Assembly: GCF_013403925.1 (NCBI RefSeq)
Contig: NZ_JABFDJ010000010.1
Span: 33,385-97,384, forward strand
Direction of reading: 5' to 3'
DNA length: 64,000 nt
From: Winogradskyella wichelsiae
GTDB taxonomy: Bacteria; Bacteroidota; Bacteroidia; Flavobacteriales; Flavobacteriaceae
Positions within the stretch are counted from its first letter, which is position 1, and the number at the start of each line of letters is the position of its first letter. The translations under genes and the position numbers were made by a program. The notes below the pieces were generated by a model. That model was not told the origin of the DNA and did no database searches. It saw only the letters and a program-made list of their open reading frames with translations. This document shows, one piece after another, positions 18,118 through 27,255 of this stretch.

Positions 18118-19008
18118 TTATTTAGAAAACTGTTTAGAAACCACTTCAGCTTTTCTGCTTTCAGCATAATCATAAAAACCTTCACCAGATTTCACACCTA
18201 GTTTTCCGGCCATAACCATATTAACTAATAAAGGACATGGTGCATATTTAGGGTTTTTAAAACCATCGTACATCACATTTAAAATAGACAAACAAACATC
18301 TAAACCAATAAAATCTGCAAGTTGCAAAGGTCCCATTGGGTGTGCCATTCCTAATTTCATAACCGTGTCAATTTCTTCAACACCAGCAACACCATTGTAA
18401 AGTGTTTCAATAGATTCATTAATCATTGGCATTAAAATACGATTGGCAACAAAACCAGGGTAATCGTTAACTTCGGTTGGTACTTTACCTAGAGTTTTAG
18501 ATAACTCCATAATCGTTGTTGTAACGGCATCGCTTGTACTGTAGCCTCTAATGATTTCTACTAACTTCATAATTGGCACAGGATTCATAAAATGCATTCC
18601 AATAACTTTTTCTGGTCTAGAAGTGACTGCTCCAATTTGTGTAATAGAGATTGAAGAGGTATTAGTAGCTAAAATGGTATCACCGCCACAGATATCATCG
18701 AGTTGTTTAAATATTTTTAGTTTTAAATCTAAATTTTCTGTTGCGGCTTCAACAACTAAATCAGCATTTTTAACACCTTCTTCAGTACTTGTAAATGTTG
18801 AAATATTTCCTAAAGTTTCAGTCTTTTCAGCTTCACTTATTTTTTCTTTAGCAACCATACGATCCAAATTGCGGGCAATGGTATCCATACCTCGTTTTAA
18901 TGAAGCATCGCTAATATCAATAAGGTTAACTTTAAATCCAGATTGTGCAAATGTATGAGCAATTCCATTACCCATAGTTCCTGCACCTATTACAGCTATA
19001 TTTTTCAT
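18118..19008 (-). CDS. 3-hydroxybutyryl-CoA dehydrogenase
   Basis: Protein of 296 residues of the 3-hydroxyacyl-CoA dehydrogenase family. The N-terminal Rossmann motif GAGTMGNGIAHTFAQ binds NAD. The catalytic His lies in IGMHFMNPVP, and the C-terminal domain has PGFVANRILMPMINE and the AHPMGPLQLADFIGLD dimer region. It interconverts 3-hydroxy- and acetoacetyl-CoA in beta-oxidation or butyrate-type metabolism. It is the first gene of the six-gene minus-strand run; a hairpin with a T run sits just before its start. Confidence 0.9.
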   Translation of the reverse strand: MKNIAVIGAGTMGNGIAHTFAQSGFKVNLIDISDASLKRGMDTIARNLDRMVAKEKISEAEKTETLGNISTFTSTEEGVKNADLVVEAATENLDLKLKIFKQLDDICGGDTILATNTSSISITQIGAVTSRPEKVIGMHFMNPVPIMKLVEIIRGYSTSDAVTTTIMELSKTLGKVPTEVNDYPGFVANRILMPMINESIETLYNGVAGVEEIDTVMKLGMAHPMGPLQLADFIGLDVCLSILNVMYDGFKNPKYAPCPLLVNMVMAGKLGVKSGEGFYDYAESRKAEVVSKQFSK

Positions 19009-19012
19009 AAAT

Positions 19013-19062
19013 AAAAAAGCCCAAATTAGCCTTCCTAGAGTGAAGGAATTCTTACATGGGCA
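19013..19062 (-). terminator. Hairpin with T run just before the 3-hydroxyacyl-CoA dehydrogenase start
   Basis: Read on the minus strand, GCCCA pairs with TGGGC and an inner CCTTC pairs with GAAGG, followed by TTTTTT and then the start codon within a few bases. It could end transcripts from the upstream oxidoreductase or act as an attenuator of the six-gene run. The sequence alone does not decide. Confidence 0.45.
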
Positions 19063-19129
19063 AAATAAGAATTTCGTTAATGCTCAATTTATATAAAGAT
19101 GAGCGCTTATTTAGTTGAAATTATGTTTG

Positions 19130-19169
19130 AAACGAGATTCGCTTTTAAATTTAAAAATGAATCTCGTTT
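19130..19169 (-). terminator. Inverted repeat after the Gfo/Idh gene
   Basis: AAACGAGATTC and GAATCTCGTTT form an 11-base-pair stem around an 18-base A+T loop, 18 bases past the stop of the upstream minus-strand gene. There is no clean T run, so it is a weak terminator or an mRNA 3' stabilising hairpin. Confidence 0.4.
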
Positions 19170-19186
19170 GGTATAGATTAGTTGAA

Positions 19187-20146
19187 TTAAAACTGATTAA
19201 TAATCATGTTTGCAACACGTAAAGCTTCAGTACCATCGTGAAGTGTAACAATAGGTTTTGTGTTATTATTAATGGCATCAGCAAACGTTTCTAACTCGTC
19301 TAAAATAGCGTTGTTGTTTGCTATATCTGGATTGTCAAAATAGATTTGCTTCTTAATACCTTCAGCATTTTGAAGAATCATATCGAAATCACCAGGATTA
19401 TCTGGTGCATCTTTCATTTTTACAACCTCGCATTTCTTTTCTAAAAAGTCTACAGAGATGTAAGCATCTTTTTGAAAGAAACGCGTTTTACGCATGTTTT
19501 TTAATGAAATTCTGCTTGCTGTTAAATTTGCAACACATCCATTTTTAAACTCAATACGTGCATTAGCAATATCTGGCGTTTCACTTACCACAGAAACTCC
19601 ACTTGCAGAAATATGTTTAACCGTAGATTGTACCACGCTAAGTATAATATCTATATCATGAATCATTAAATCTAAAACAACTGGGACATCAGTACCTCGA
19701 GGATTAAATTCGGCAAGTCTATGGCATTCAATAAACATCGGGTTTTTAATCTGATCTTTTACACCCGTAAAAGCCGGATTAAAACGCTCTACATGTCCTA
19801 CTTGTCCTTTAACGCCATGTTCTGCAACTAAGGCTCTAAGGGTTTCAGCTTCTTCAACTGTATTTGTAATCGGTTTTTCTATAAATATATGTTTGCCTTG
19901 TTTAATGGCTTGTTTTGCACAATCGTAATGAGATAGAGTAGGAGTTACAATATCTACAACATCAACAGCATTTATTAAGTTGTCAATAGAATCGAAATAT
20001 TTGTAACCAAATTCCTCAGCCACACGTTTTGCATTTTCAGCATCTGCGTCGTAAAAACCAACAAGATCATATTTGTTAGATTGGTTGAGCAATCTCAAAT
20101 GAATTTTACCAAGGTGACCAGCACCAAGAACACCAGCTTTGAGCAT
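19187..20146 (-). CDS. Gfo/Idh/MocA family oxidoreductase
   Basis: Protein of 319 residues. The N-terminal Rossmann fold has KAGVLGAGHLGKIHLRLL. The family EKP motif is in IFIEKPIT, and the C-terminal domain holds LMIHDIDII with a probable catalytic histidine. It is NAD(P)-dependent, acting on a sugar or related alcohol that cannot be identified here. The frame extends to a TTG at 20164, but that TTG is inside the -7 promoter box, so the ATG at 20146 is the better start. Transcribed alone, divergently from pcm. Confidence 0.88.
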   Translation of the reverse strand: MLKAGVLGAGHLGKIHLRLLNQSNKYDLVGFYDADAENAKRVAEEFGYKYFDSIDNLINAVDVVDIVTPTLSHYDCAKQAIKQGKHIFIEKPITNTVEEAETLRALVAEHGVKGQVGHVERFNPAFTGVKDQIKNPMFIECHRLAEFNPRGTDVPVVLDLMIHDIDIILSVVQSTVKHISASGVSVVSETPDIANARIEFKNGCVANLTASRISLKNMRKTRFFQKDAYISVDFLEKKCEVVKMKDAPDNPGDFDMILQNAEGIKKQIYFDNPDIANNNAILDELETFADAINNNTKPIVTLHDGTEALRVANMIINQF

Positions 20147-20161
20147 ATTTTCTGTTTTTAA

Positions 20162-20169
20162 CAAAAATA
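20162..20169 (-). promoter_or_regulatory. -7 box TATTTTTG for the Gfo/Idh gene
   Basis: An exact TAnnTTTG match on the minus strand, 15 bases before the ATG at 20146. It overlaps the alternative TTG start and so decides against it. Confidence 0.55.
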
Positions 20170-20376
20170 GGCGTTTTCGCTCAGAAATTGAAATAAGAAA
20201 ATATAAATTCCTGTGAAATTGATAATCATCAATAGGAGAGCATCTGCCTAAGTTGTTATACCTAATATTGATAGGAATTATGAAGCAATTTTAGGAGTTT
20301 AGTTTTTGTAATTTGAACTTTTAGAGGTTGTATTTTGCCTTTCTTTACTTTATTTTAGCGGAAACTAAACTACGCT

Positions 20377-21018
20377 TTGAAAGATACATTTAAGCATCAG
20401 GGTATGCGCCAACAACTTGTTGAAACTCTCATCAATAAAGACATTAAAGATAAAAACGTTTTAAAAGCCATTGGTAAAATTCCGAGACATTTGTTTATGG
20501 ACTCTGGGTTTATAGACCATGCATATCAAGATAAGGCGTTTCCTATTGCAGCAGATCAAACTATTTCTCAACCTTATACTGTAGCATTTCAATCTGAATT
20601 ATTAAAAATAACACCAGAAGATAAAGTTTTAGAAATAGGAACAGGTAGCGGTTATCAAACTGCTGTACTTTTAGAACTTGGAGCTAAAGTTTATAGTATA
20701 GAACGCCAAAAAGAGCTTTACAAAAAAACGTCTACATTTCTACCTAAAATTGGTTATAGAGCTAAGCAACTTATATTTGGTGATGGTTATAAAGGTTTAC
20801 CAGAAGAAGCACCGTTTCAAAGTATTATTGTTACAGCAGGTGCGCCATATGTACCTAATCCATTATTAAGTCAACTAGCAATTGGTGGACGCTTAGTTAT
20901 TCCTGTTGGTGATAAAGTACAAGTCATGACTTTATTTATTAGAAAAGGGCCTAAAGAATTTGAAAAGCACGAATTTGGTGATTTTAGATTTGTACCTATG
21001 CTAGAAGACAAAAATTAA
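20377..21018 (+). CDS. pcm: Protein-L-isoaspartate O-methyltransferase
   Basis: Protein of 213 residues that methylates isoaspartyl sites in aged proteins using S-adenosylmethionine. The SAM site is VLEIGTGSGYQTAVL, preceded by the family motif QTISQPYTVAFQ. IVTAGAPYVP is the post-II motif. The start is TTG at 20377 (KDTFKHQGMRQQL), which agrees with relatives; the next ATG would remove a conserved block. A strong terminator follows. Confidence 0.93.
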   Translation: MKDTFKHQGMRQQLVETLINKDIKDKNVLKAIGKIPRHLFMDSGFIDHAYQDKAFPIAADQTISQPYTVAFQSELLKITPEDKVLEIGTGSGYQTAVLLELGAKVYSIERQKELYKKTSTFLPKIGYRAKQLIFGDGYKGLPEEAPFQSIIVTAGAPYVPNPLLSQLAIGGRLVIPVGDKVQVMTLFIRKGPKEFEKHEFGDFRFVPMLEDKN

Positions 21019-21047
21019 GAGATAGAGACTAAATTTATTTTTATATT

Positions 21048-21096
21048 AAACTCCTAAAAATGTAATTCATAATTACAATTTTAGGAGTTTTTTTTT
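21048..21096. terminator. Terminator between pcm and the DoxX-like gene
   Basis: A 19-base-pair stem with one mismatch (from AACTCCTAAAA to TTTTAGGAGTT) is followed by a run of nine Ts. It ends pcm and lies immediately before the stop of the convergent gene, which it may also serve. Confidence 0.88.
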
Positions 21097-21097
21097 G

Positions 21098-22114
21098 CTA
21101 GTTTTTGGTTATTTGATGCTCCCAACTTACACCACTAATATCAGTCATTTTTAAGGTGTATTGACCGCTTGGTAAATTCTGAATTTCAGGATCATTAAAA
21201 TTCATCTTGGCTTTTGCTCCTAAAGGAACAATTAAACTATGTTTTCCAGGTTTAATTTTCGCAATGTAATAATTAGCAATGTTCTGTTTTGGTAAGGTTG
21301 CTAATTTATTTTGAGTATAGTTTAAAATAATTTTGCCGTTTGAATCTTTAAGTTCTACACCAATAATCCATGCGCCATAAACATCTACACCTTCAACTCT
21401 AAATACATCAAATGATAGCGTATTATTGTCTATTTTTCCTTCAGTAATTTCAAGTTTAGGTTTTACAGATTTATTATGTAAAGTTCCCCAAAGACCACCA
21501 TGAAATACTTGATTGGTATACAGCGTTAATCCTAATATGAAAAACGAACCAGTAATAACAACTTTTGAAAAAATACGATCTCTAATAGGCAGTAATCCTG
21601 AACCAAGCCAAGCAAATATTTTCTTTTTAGTGATAGGTACATTTTTAGTCATTAAATAATTATCTAATGAAAATCGTCCACTTCCTGTTAAAAATAAGAC
21701 AAATCCTGTGGCAATACCAAGCACTCCAATTTGCCATTCATCTAAACAAGTCGTACCAATCCATCCCGAACCAAGAAGAATGCCCATTGCCAATCCAAAG
21801 ACGCCAATACTCATTAATCTTGTAAATAATCCGAAAATAATAAAGAGCCCAACAATACCTTCAATAATAGTAAAAGCAACCATATTGTACCAAAGGATAT
21901 CAGGATTTTCAACTAAATATAAAATAATTGGTTTTATGCCTAAGGCATTTGGAAGAAAGTGATTAAATTTTTCACCAATATAGCCGGCAGTTTCTGGGTC
22001 TAGTTTATCAGCTAAAATGGTACGTCTAAAGAATGCTGAAAAGTATGTCCAACCGACAACCATACGAAGTGCAAGGGCAAGAAAGCCCGAATCGTTTTTA
22101 ATATGTAAATTCAT
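21098..22114 (-). CDS. Membrane protein with DoxD-like and DoxA-like parts (thiosulfate:quinone oxidoreductase type)
   Basis: Protein of 338 residues. The first 150 residues form a four-helix DoxX/DoxD membrane domain (LALRMVVGWTYFSAFFRR, IIEGIVGLFIIFGLFTRLMSIGV, GSGWIGTTCLDEWQ). One more helix near 185-205 leads to a C-terminal extracytoplasmic domain (about 215-338). That domain resembles the DoxA subunit of archaeal thiosulfate:quinone oxidoreductase (VYGAWIIGVELKDSNGKI, SGQYTLKMTDISG). In archaea these are two proteins, so this is a fusion. Electron transfer from thiosulfate to quinone is possible but unproven. Confidence 0.75.
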   Translation of the reverse strand: MNLHIKNDSGFLALALRMVVGWTYFSAFFRRTILADKLDPETAGYIGEKFNHFLPNALGIKPIILYLVENPDILWYNMVAFTIIEGIVGLFIIFGLFTRLMSIGVFGLAMGILLGSGWIGTTCLDEWQIGVLGIATGFVLFLTGSGRFSLDNYLMTKNVPITKKKIFAWLGSGLLPIRDRIFSKVVITGSFFILGLTLYTNQVFHGGLWGTLHNKSVKPKLEITEGKIDNNTLSFDVFRVEGVDVYGAWIIGVELKDSNGKIILNYTQNKLATLPKQNIANYYIAKIKPGKHSLIVPLGAKAKMNFNDPEIQNLPSGQYTLKMTDISGVSWEHQITKN

Positions 22115-22191
22115 TATGTATATCTATAAAAAAGTAATTAATAATTTTCTACTAGCAGAAATGGCTAGATTTAAGTCTGAAAGAAAATTAA

Positions 22192-22575
22192 TTATAGATA
22201 TGCTTTGTTATTTTGATAGAGAATGTAGTAAGGTGCTAAAGGCGGAATTTCGCCTCTTGCATTATAAGATTGTAATACTGGCTTTTGTGAAACTGCAATT
22301 GTAGAAGTATTAAAAATTGTTATTTTTGATAATACAGCCTGAGAAACCTGAAGATTATTATAAGATTTTGAAATAATTGCTTCTGCATCTACAGAAACAT
22401 CACAAACTCTATTTTTTAAAGATGAAAGACTTTTATTGGAAACTTCTGTTGTGGGGAATTCAAAAATATCTTGAAATGAATTTCTAACCTTGCAAGGTGA
22501 AAACACCAATAAAACAACTAACCCTATAACAGATAGGGCAGAGGTTATTTGTTTTATGTGGTAAGTTATTTTCAC
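22192..22575 (-). CDS. Hypothetical exported protein
   Basis: Protein of 127 residues with one N-terminal hydrophobic helix (about residues 12-27) ending in FSPCKVRNSF, then a mostly polar region. The S-P-C-K-V-R-N block followed by TEVSNKS recalls small unknown exported proteins of flavobacteria, but I know no function. It is upstream of, and in the same direction as, the DoxD/DoxA gene. Confidence 0.55.
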   Translation of the reverse strand: MKITYHIKQITSALSVIGLVVLLVFSPCKVRNSFQDIFEFPTTEVSNKSLSSLKNRVCDVSVDAEAIISKSYNNLQVSQAVLSKITIFNTSTIAVSQKPVLQSYNARGEIPPLAPYYILYQNNKAYL

Positions 22576-22623
22576 TAGATAAATATGAAATTTAGTTATT
22601 TAAAAATTAAAAAAATGATAATC

Positions 22624-23139
22624 TTATTTTTCAGGTAAATAAGCTTCAGGAATAGGATTTGTCTTTGATTCTTGTTTCCAAAGTAGATTAACAATCCACC
22701 AACGTTTACCATCATTAAACAACTGAATACTGTTAATTCCTCTTAAAAGAGATTTCTTGTCTTTTTTTGTTGTAAAACCTTCATAAGTGCTAAGAACATG
22801 AGTAATATTTCCGAAAGTTTGAGTTTCTCTTTTCAGCTCTAGTTCATAAAAACCATTTTCAACAATCCATCTTCCTGAAGATTCAATGTACTCTTCCGAA
22901 GACATATATTTTAAAGTGGTTTCTTTTTTTTCATTTTTTCCAGTAACAATAAGTTTGGCATCTTTTTTAAATAAATACTTAAATAAATCCCAATTGCGTT
23001 CTTTTCCCTTGTCTCCTGAAATTACAGAATATAAAGTAGCAATGGTACTATCAATTGTTGCTACTTTTTGCGAGTAGTCTACTTCTTGAGCATTTAATCC
23101 TATTGAAAAAAGGAATAAAATAAATAATGTTTTTTTCAT
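22624..23139 (-). CDS. Secreted NTF2-like (SnoaL/DUF4440-type) protein
   Basis: Protein of 171 residues with a signal peptide (residues 1-17, ending NAQ). The mature part has the helix-then-curved-sheet pattern of the NTF2-like superfamily, including WDLFKYLFKKDAKLIVTG and the closing strand GKRWWIVNLLWKQES. Such proteins may be ligand binding or enzymatic; no catalytic set is visible. It follows the DUF5686 gene by 9 bases and is probably cotranscribed. Confidence 0.75.
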   Translation of the reverse strand: MKKTLFILFLFSIGLNAQEVDYSQKVATIDSTIATLYSVISGDKGKERNWDLFKYLFKKDAKLIVTGKNEKKETTLKYMSSEEYIESSGRWIVENGFYELELKRETQTFGNITHVLSTYEGFTTKKDKKSLLRGINSIQLFNDGKRWWIVNLLWKQESKTNPIPEAYLPEK

Positions 23140-23148
23140 GTTATAAAA

Positions 23149-25617
23149 TTAAAAGAATTTTAAACCAAATACAACGGCATCGCTTTGAAATCCGTTTTGA
23201 TAAGAACGAAGATAATCAACTCTTAAGAATTTCCATTTGCCCCAACCAATATTATCTAAACCAATAGAATATTCTTGATAAGGTTTAAAATCTGGTTTTG
23301 CCAAAACGTGAGCACCTAGAACTAAATTAAAATTCAACTTGTTAAGTAATGGTAATTTGCCAAGTAAAAAGCCATTAAAATCATGTTCTATATGTCCTTC
23401 AAAATAAGTGTCGTTTGTACTTGCAGAATAATAATCTAAATTATTAAAAACATTGGTGTAGTTACCTTCTGTACTAACATGAGTAAGGTTACCGTTAAAG
23501 TGCTGATAATCCATAAATGCAATATTTTCCGCATTATAAAATGTTCCTCCTTTTAAATTATAAACCAAACGGCCTTTGTCTTTTATATTGAAAGATTGCG
23601 TAACACTAGCTTTGATTTGACCAAAATTATAATCGTTATTGGTAGCACCAAAACCTGTTTCGTAGCCTAAATAGAGCGTTGGGTAATCATCATTACTTAC
23701 GTTATATTTTGCATCAGGATAACTTAAATACTCTTGTCCAAAATTAATGCGGGCATCAATATTTGCTTTAATAATATTATGGGTTTGAAATGGTGCAATA
23801 CCGAAAGCAGTTTCATTTAGTGGGTTATTACTTGTGTAAGCATCATTTTCTTCATTAAAAAAGGTTTGATCTGTAGTGTTAAAGAGTGCTTTTCGTCTTT
23901 CGTAGCTCATACCGGCATACAATCTAAATCCATTAAAAAGCTCTTCAGAATAATTAAGTGCAACAAAACTTTTATCGTATAATTTTATGTAATTGTCCTC
24001 AAAAAATAACGTGCTAACTGAGTTAATGATCGGTTTAATTGGTTTAAAAGGGCTAAATTGTTCTGCCGAAATACCACCAGATAGCATTAAAAATGAATTG
24101 CTAATACTATTAAATTTATAGGTCAATGAACCTTGTGCACGTATGCGATCTTCGGAAAATCCATATTGAATGTCTCCATTAACTCTAAAATAACGATTAT
24201 AATCATCGTAATTTTTTGAATAGAATACATTGGCATTTACGGTATAACCTTGAACCGTATTAAATTGAACAGCACTAAGAATAGGGATGTTGAATCCTAG
24301 ACGATAATCTTTATGAGAATTTTGATAAGTGTAACCGAATACGTTTCCTATTTTAAATTTATTTCTTACTGCATCTATAGAATCTAAGTATGGTTTAGAC
24401 TCACGCAAAGTCTGTATACTGTCTTTTTTTATATAATCTGTACGTTCTTCAGAAGTAAGAGGAACAGGTCTTATAGCATTCCAAAATAAAGAATCTTTTT
24501 TATTGGCTTCTTTTTCATAAGAAACGATTTCTCTGGTAAAATCTTTTCTGGTAAGTCCTGCGTTAAATTCATAATTACTATAAACAGCAGTAAAGCGGCC
24601 TTCTCCTTCAATACCAAAAAGGGCATACTTAAGATCCATACTTTGTGATATTACAGCCCAAATATCATTAGTTTCAGAATAAGAAAAACTCTGCTGTAAA
24701 GAAATAATATCTACCATTGGGATTTTAGCTTGAGGGCCTGATATGTCTAACTCAACAGCATAAATATCCCACTGATCTTCTATAATATAAATAAAACCAG
24801 AAAAAACAGGATCGTTTTTACGTTTTGGAATCACTTTTATTTTATTAATAAGATTTCCTCTGTCGTCATAAAACATACCTTCAAGCTTATATTTATAATA
24901 ACCAAACGCGTTATTTGCAATAGGTGAAATAATTTCATTACCCAAACTAATTGTGTTTTTGTAGAAATTATAATCAACATCTAAAGCGCTATTAAAACTA
25001 AAACCATTGCTATCTCCACTAACTTTTGAAGCCGTAATTTTTTCTTTTAATTTATCAGGATTCAAAAACTGAATTTTAGAGATTGTTTCTGATAAATAAA
25101 TAATCCCACTACGCGTAGAATCTAATGCACCACCTAAATCACCAACGTCTTGCCCCATTATTTTTTCGGGTGCATCAACAATTTTAAGCAATCCTCTTGA
25201 GTAGAAATCAGCTCTAAACGATTCTATTTTTGCCAAATTAGCTTCTCTATTTGCAATAGCTTGACGCATAATGTCGTTTGCAGGATCGTTTTCAGAATCA
25301 ACAACAACTTCATTTAACGAAACAGATTCTTCAACTAAAGACATATCTAATTGATAAGGGAACTTGGTAATGTTTACTTCCTGTTTTACCGTTTTATAAC
25401 CTAAATAGCTAAAAACAATGGTGTATGCTTTTGGTGTCGAAATATTTAACTCATAATAACCATCGTCATTACTTGTAGTGCCTTTATAGGTGTTTTCAAT
25501 TAAAATATTTACAAACGGAAGTGGCTCATTGTTTTGATCTGTAATATTTCCTTTTATTTGAGCGGAAACAAGTGTGGTAAAAACAAGAAAAAGAATACTT
25601 AGTAGTTGTTTTTGCAT
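23149..25617 (-). CDS. DUF5686 outer membrane protein with carboxypeptidase-like regulatory domain
   Basis: Protein of 822 residues. A signal peptide (1-19) precedes a carboxypeptidase regulatory-like beta-sandwich (about 20-105; GNITDQNNEPLPFVNILIEN). The remainder is the DUF5686 region, rich in alternating aromatic strands, and ends AVVFGLKFF. A terminal phenylalanine is the usual signal for beta-barrel assembly. It is likely an outer membrane beta-barrel related to TonB-linked architecture but without a plug. Substrate unknown. It shares a transcript with the NTF2-like gene. Confidence 0.85.
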   Translation of the reverse strand: MQKQLLSILFLVFTTLVSAQIKGNITDQNNEPLPFVNILIENTYKGTTSNDDGYYELNISTPKAYTIVFSYLGYKTVKQEVNITKFPYQLDMSLVEESVSLNEVVVDSENDPANDIMRQAIANREANLAKIESFRADFYSRGLLKIVDAPEKIMGQDVGDLGGALDSTRSGIIYLSETISKIQFLNPDKLKEKITASKVSGDSNGFSFNSALDVDYNFYKNTISLGNEIISPIANNAFGYYKYKLEGMFYDDRGNLINKIKVIPKRKNDPVFSGFIYIIEDQWDIYAVELDISGPQAKIPMVDIISLQQSFSYSETNDIWAVISQSMDLKYALFGIEGEGRFTAVYSNYEFNAGLTRKDFTREIVSYEKEANKKDSLFWNAIRPVPLTSEERTDYIKKDSIQTLRESKPYLDSIDAVRNKFKIGNVFGYTYQNSHKDYRLGFNIPILSAVQFNTVQGYTVNANVFYSKNYDDYNRYFRVNGDIQYGFSEDRIRAQGSLTYKFNSISNSFLMLSGGISAEQFSPFKPIKPIINSVSTLFFEDNYIKLYDKSFVALNYSEELFNGFRLYAGMSYERRKALFNTTDQTFFNEENDAYTSNNPLNETAFGIAPFQTHNIIKANIDARINFGQEYLSYPDAKYNVSNDDYPTLYLGYETGFGATNNDYNFGQIKASVTQSFNIKDKGRLVYNLKGGTFYNAENIAFMDYQHFNGNLTHVSTEGNYTNVFNNLDYYSASTNDTYFEGHIEHDFNGFLLGKLPLLNKLNFNLVLGAHVLAKPDFKPYQEYSIGLDNIGWGKWKFLRVDYLRSYQNGFQSDAVVFGLKFF

Positions 25618-25832
25618 AGTGTTGTGTTGATTGATGAATTTGATAGAGACGTTAAGGCACGAATCATTTTGATGAGAGCATCAAAAGTTATGCCTTAAAA
25701 ATATCTAATTTAAACTAATCCTTAATATTATAAATAAGGACGTTATAAATATAGACGAAAGTTTAAAGCAAATGGTTGCCTGAGTTAAATAAAACTTAGG
25801 TTAATATAAAATTGTAGGAGAATTGTAAATTC

Positions 25833-26288
25833 TTAGAAATTTTTCTTAATGCGGTCTAAATCTCTTTTGTTATCACGATCTTTAATCGTTTCGCGTTTAT
25901 CGTAGAGTTTCTTACCTTTTCCTAGTGCAATAACGAGTTTAGCTAAACCTCTATCGTTAATAAATAAACGCATTGGTACAATAGCGTTTCCTTTAATATT
26001 AACTTCTTTTTCGAGCTTTTTTAATTCTTTTTTATTCAATAATAATTTACGCTCAGCTTTTGCTTTATGATTGTAATAACTACCAAATTTGTACTCTTCA
26101 ACCGTCATATTAATAACAAAGAGTTCACCTCGCTCATTAAACTCGCAAAAACCTTCAGCAATGGAAGCCTGACCAGATCTAATAGATTTGATCTCTGTGC
26201 CAGAGAGTACAATACCTGCTGTGTATTTGTCCAAAATTTCATATTGAAACTTGGCTTTTCTATTGAGTATGTTAATGTTTTTTTGCAT
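25833..26288 (-). CDS. smpB: SsrA-binding protein SmpB
   Basis: Protein of 151 residues that carries tmRNA to stalled ribosomes. [19 protein letters not shown] and [10 protein letters not shown] are the OB-fold core, and the basic C-terminal tail ([16 protein letters not shown]) enters the mRNA channel. The start is the ATG at 26288 ([13 protein letters not shown]). The frame continues to a TTG at 26297, but that codon is part of the -7 box. The transcript is thus nearly leaderless. Confidence 0.94.
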   Translation of the reverse strand: MQKNINILNRKAKFQYEILDKYTAGIVLSGTEIKSIRSGQASIAEGFCEFNERGELFVINMTVEEYKFGSYYNHKAKAERKLLLNKKELKKLEKEVNIKGNAIVPMRLFINDRGLAKLVIALGKGKKLYDKRETIKDRDNKRDLDRIKKNF

Positions 26289-26294
26289 GGAGGA

Positions 26295-26302
26295 CAAAGA
26301 TA
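26295..26302 (-). promoter_or_regulatory. -7 box TATCTTTG immediately upstream of smpB
   Basis: An exact TAnnTTTG match ending seven bases before the smpB ATG. The predicted transcription start leaves a leader of about three bases, too short for a ribosome binding site. Confidence 0.55.
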
Positions 26303-26423
26303 AGAAAGTATGATTAAATTTTGAAGCTAGAAGTAAACAAAAGTTTAAGACACAATTTTTCTTTGATAATCACAAATTAGAGCGCTTTAAGTCGATTTTG
26401 TGATATTTCTGTAATCTAATCTT

Positions 26424-26431
26424 TAGTTTTG
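26424..26431 (+). promoter_or_regulatory. -7 box TAGTTTTG for the DUF6503 lipoprotein
   Basis: A consensus -7 box with a TTG at 26398-26400 as a possible -33 (23-base spacing, at the long end). The leader would be about 28 bases. Confidence 0.5.
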
Positions 26432-26463
26432 CGACATTACTATTCATAAAAAGAATATTTAAG

Positions 26464-27255
26464 ATGAAGAATTACCTTTTACTTATCAGTTTTGTAACCA
26501 TTTTTGCTTGTAATAATGAAAATTCAAAAACAGAAAACACTGAAGTTATTGAAACAACTAAAAAGACCTTAACGGCTAACGATATCGTTGATGAATCTAT
26601 TGCTGTTTCTGGTGGTGAGCGTTTTACAAGTTCTAGTCTTAAGTTTGAATTTAGAGATGTTTATTACCAAGCATTGCGTAAAAATCACGAATACCTGCTT
26701 GTTAGGTTAACAGTAAAAAAGAACGATTCTATATTCGATATGTTGAGTAATGTGGGGTATGAGCGTTATAATAACTCAGAATTTGTACAGCTTGAAGACT
26801 CTATAGCACAAACATATGAAGCTTCAGTTAATTCTGTACATTATTTTTCCGTCTTACCTTATGGTTTAAATGATAAAGCTGTAAATAAATCTTTATTAGG
26901 AAGCGAAAAAATTAAGGATAAGGATTATTATAAAATAAAAGTAACCTTTGATCAAGACGGTGGAGGAGAAGATTTTGATGATCTATATATATACTGGATA
27001 AATAAAGAAACATTTAAGCTAGAGTATTTAGCGTATTCTTACGCTGAAGAAAAGGGTATAGGAATGCGTTTTAGAGAAGCTTACAATGAACGTTACCGTG
27101 GTGGATTAAGGTTTGTAGATTACAATAATTTTAAACCTAAAGATTCCGAATCTATTGCATTAGAAAATTTGGGCAAAGCTTTTGAAGCCGATAACCTAGA
27201 ATTACTTTCTAAAATTGAACTTAAAAATGTAAAAGTAGAATTAGTTAACAATTGA
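26464..27255 (+). CDS. DUF6503-type lipoprotein
   Basis: Protein of 263 residues with a lipoprotein signal (hydrophobic 4-15, cysteine in IFAC-N). The mature part resembles the flavobacterial DUF6503 family (AVSGGERFTSSSLKFEFRD, DDLYIYWINKETFKLEYLAYSY), a beta-rich domain reminiscent of LolA/LppX folds. Family members are sometimes mislabelled deoxyribose-phosphate aldolase; no aldolase lysine motif is present, and the true aldolase is deoC at 28498. Its 3' end overlaps the convergent phosphatase gene by 15 bases. Confidence 0.7.
   Translation: MKNYLLLISFVTIFACNNENSKTENTEVIETTKKTLTANDIVDESIAVSGGERFTSSSLKFEFRDVYYQALRKNHEYLLVRLTVKKNDSIFDMLSNVGYERYNNSEFVQLEDSIAQTYEASVNSVHYFSVLPYGLNDKAVNKSLLGSEKIKDKDYYKIKVTFDQDGGGEDFDDLYIYWINKETFKLEYLAYSYAEEKGIGMRFREAYNERYRGGLRFVDYNNFKPKDSESIALENLGKAFEADNLELLSKIELKNVKVELVNN

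Noticed and set aside
26464..27255. Deoxyribose-phosphate aldolase label for the lipoprotein gene
   Set aside because: The name circulates for this family, but there is no aldolase motif and the protein is a lipoprotein; deoC is at 28498.
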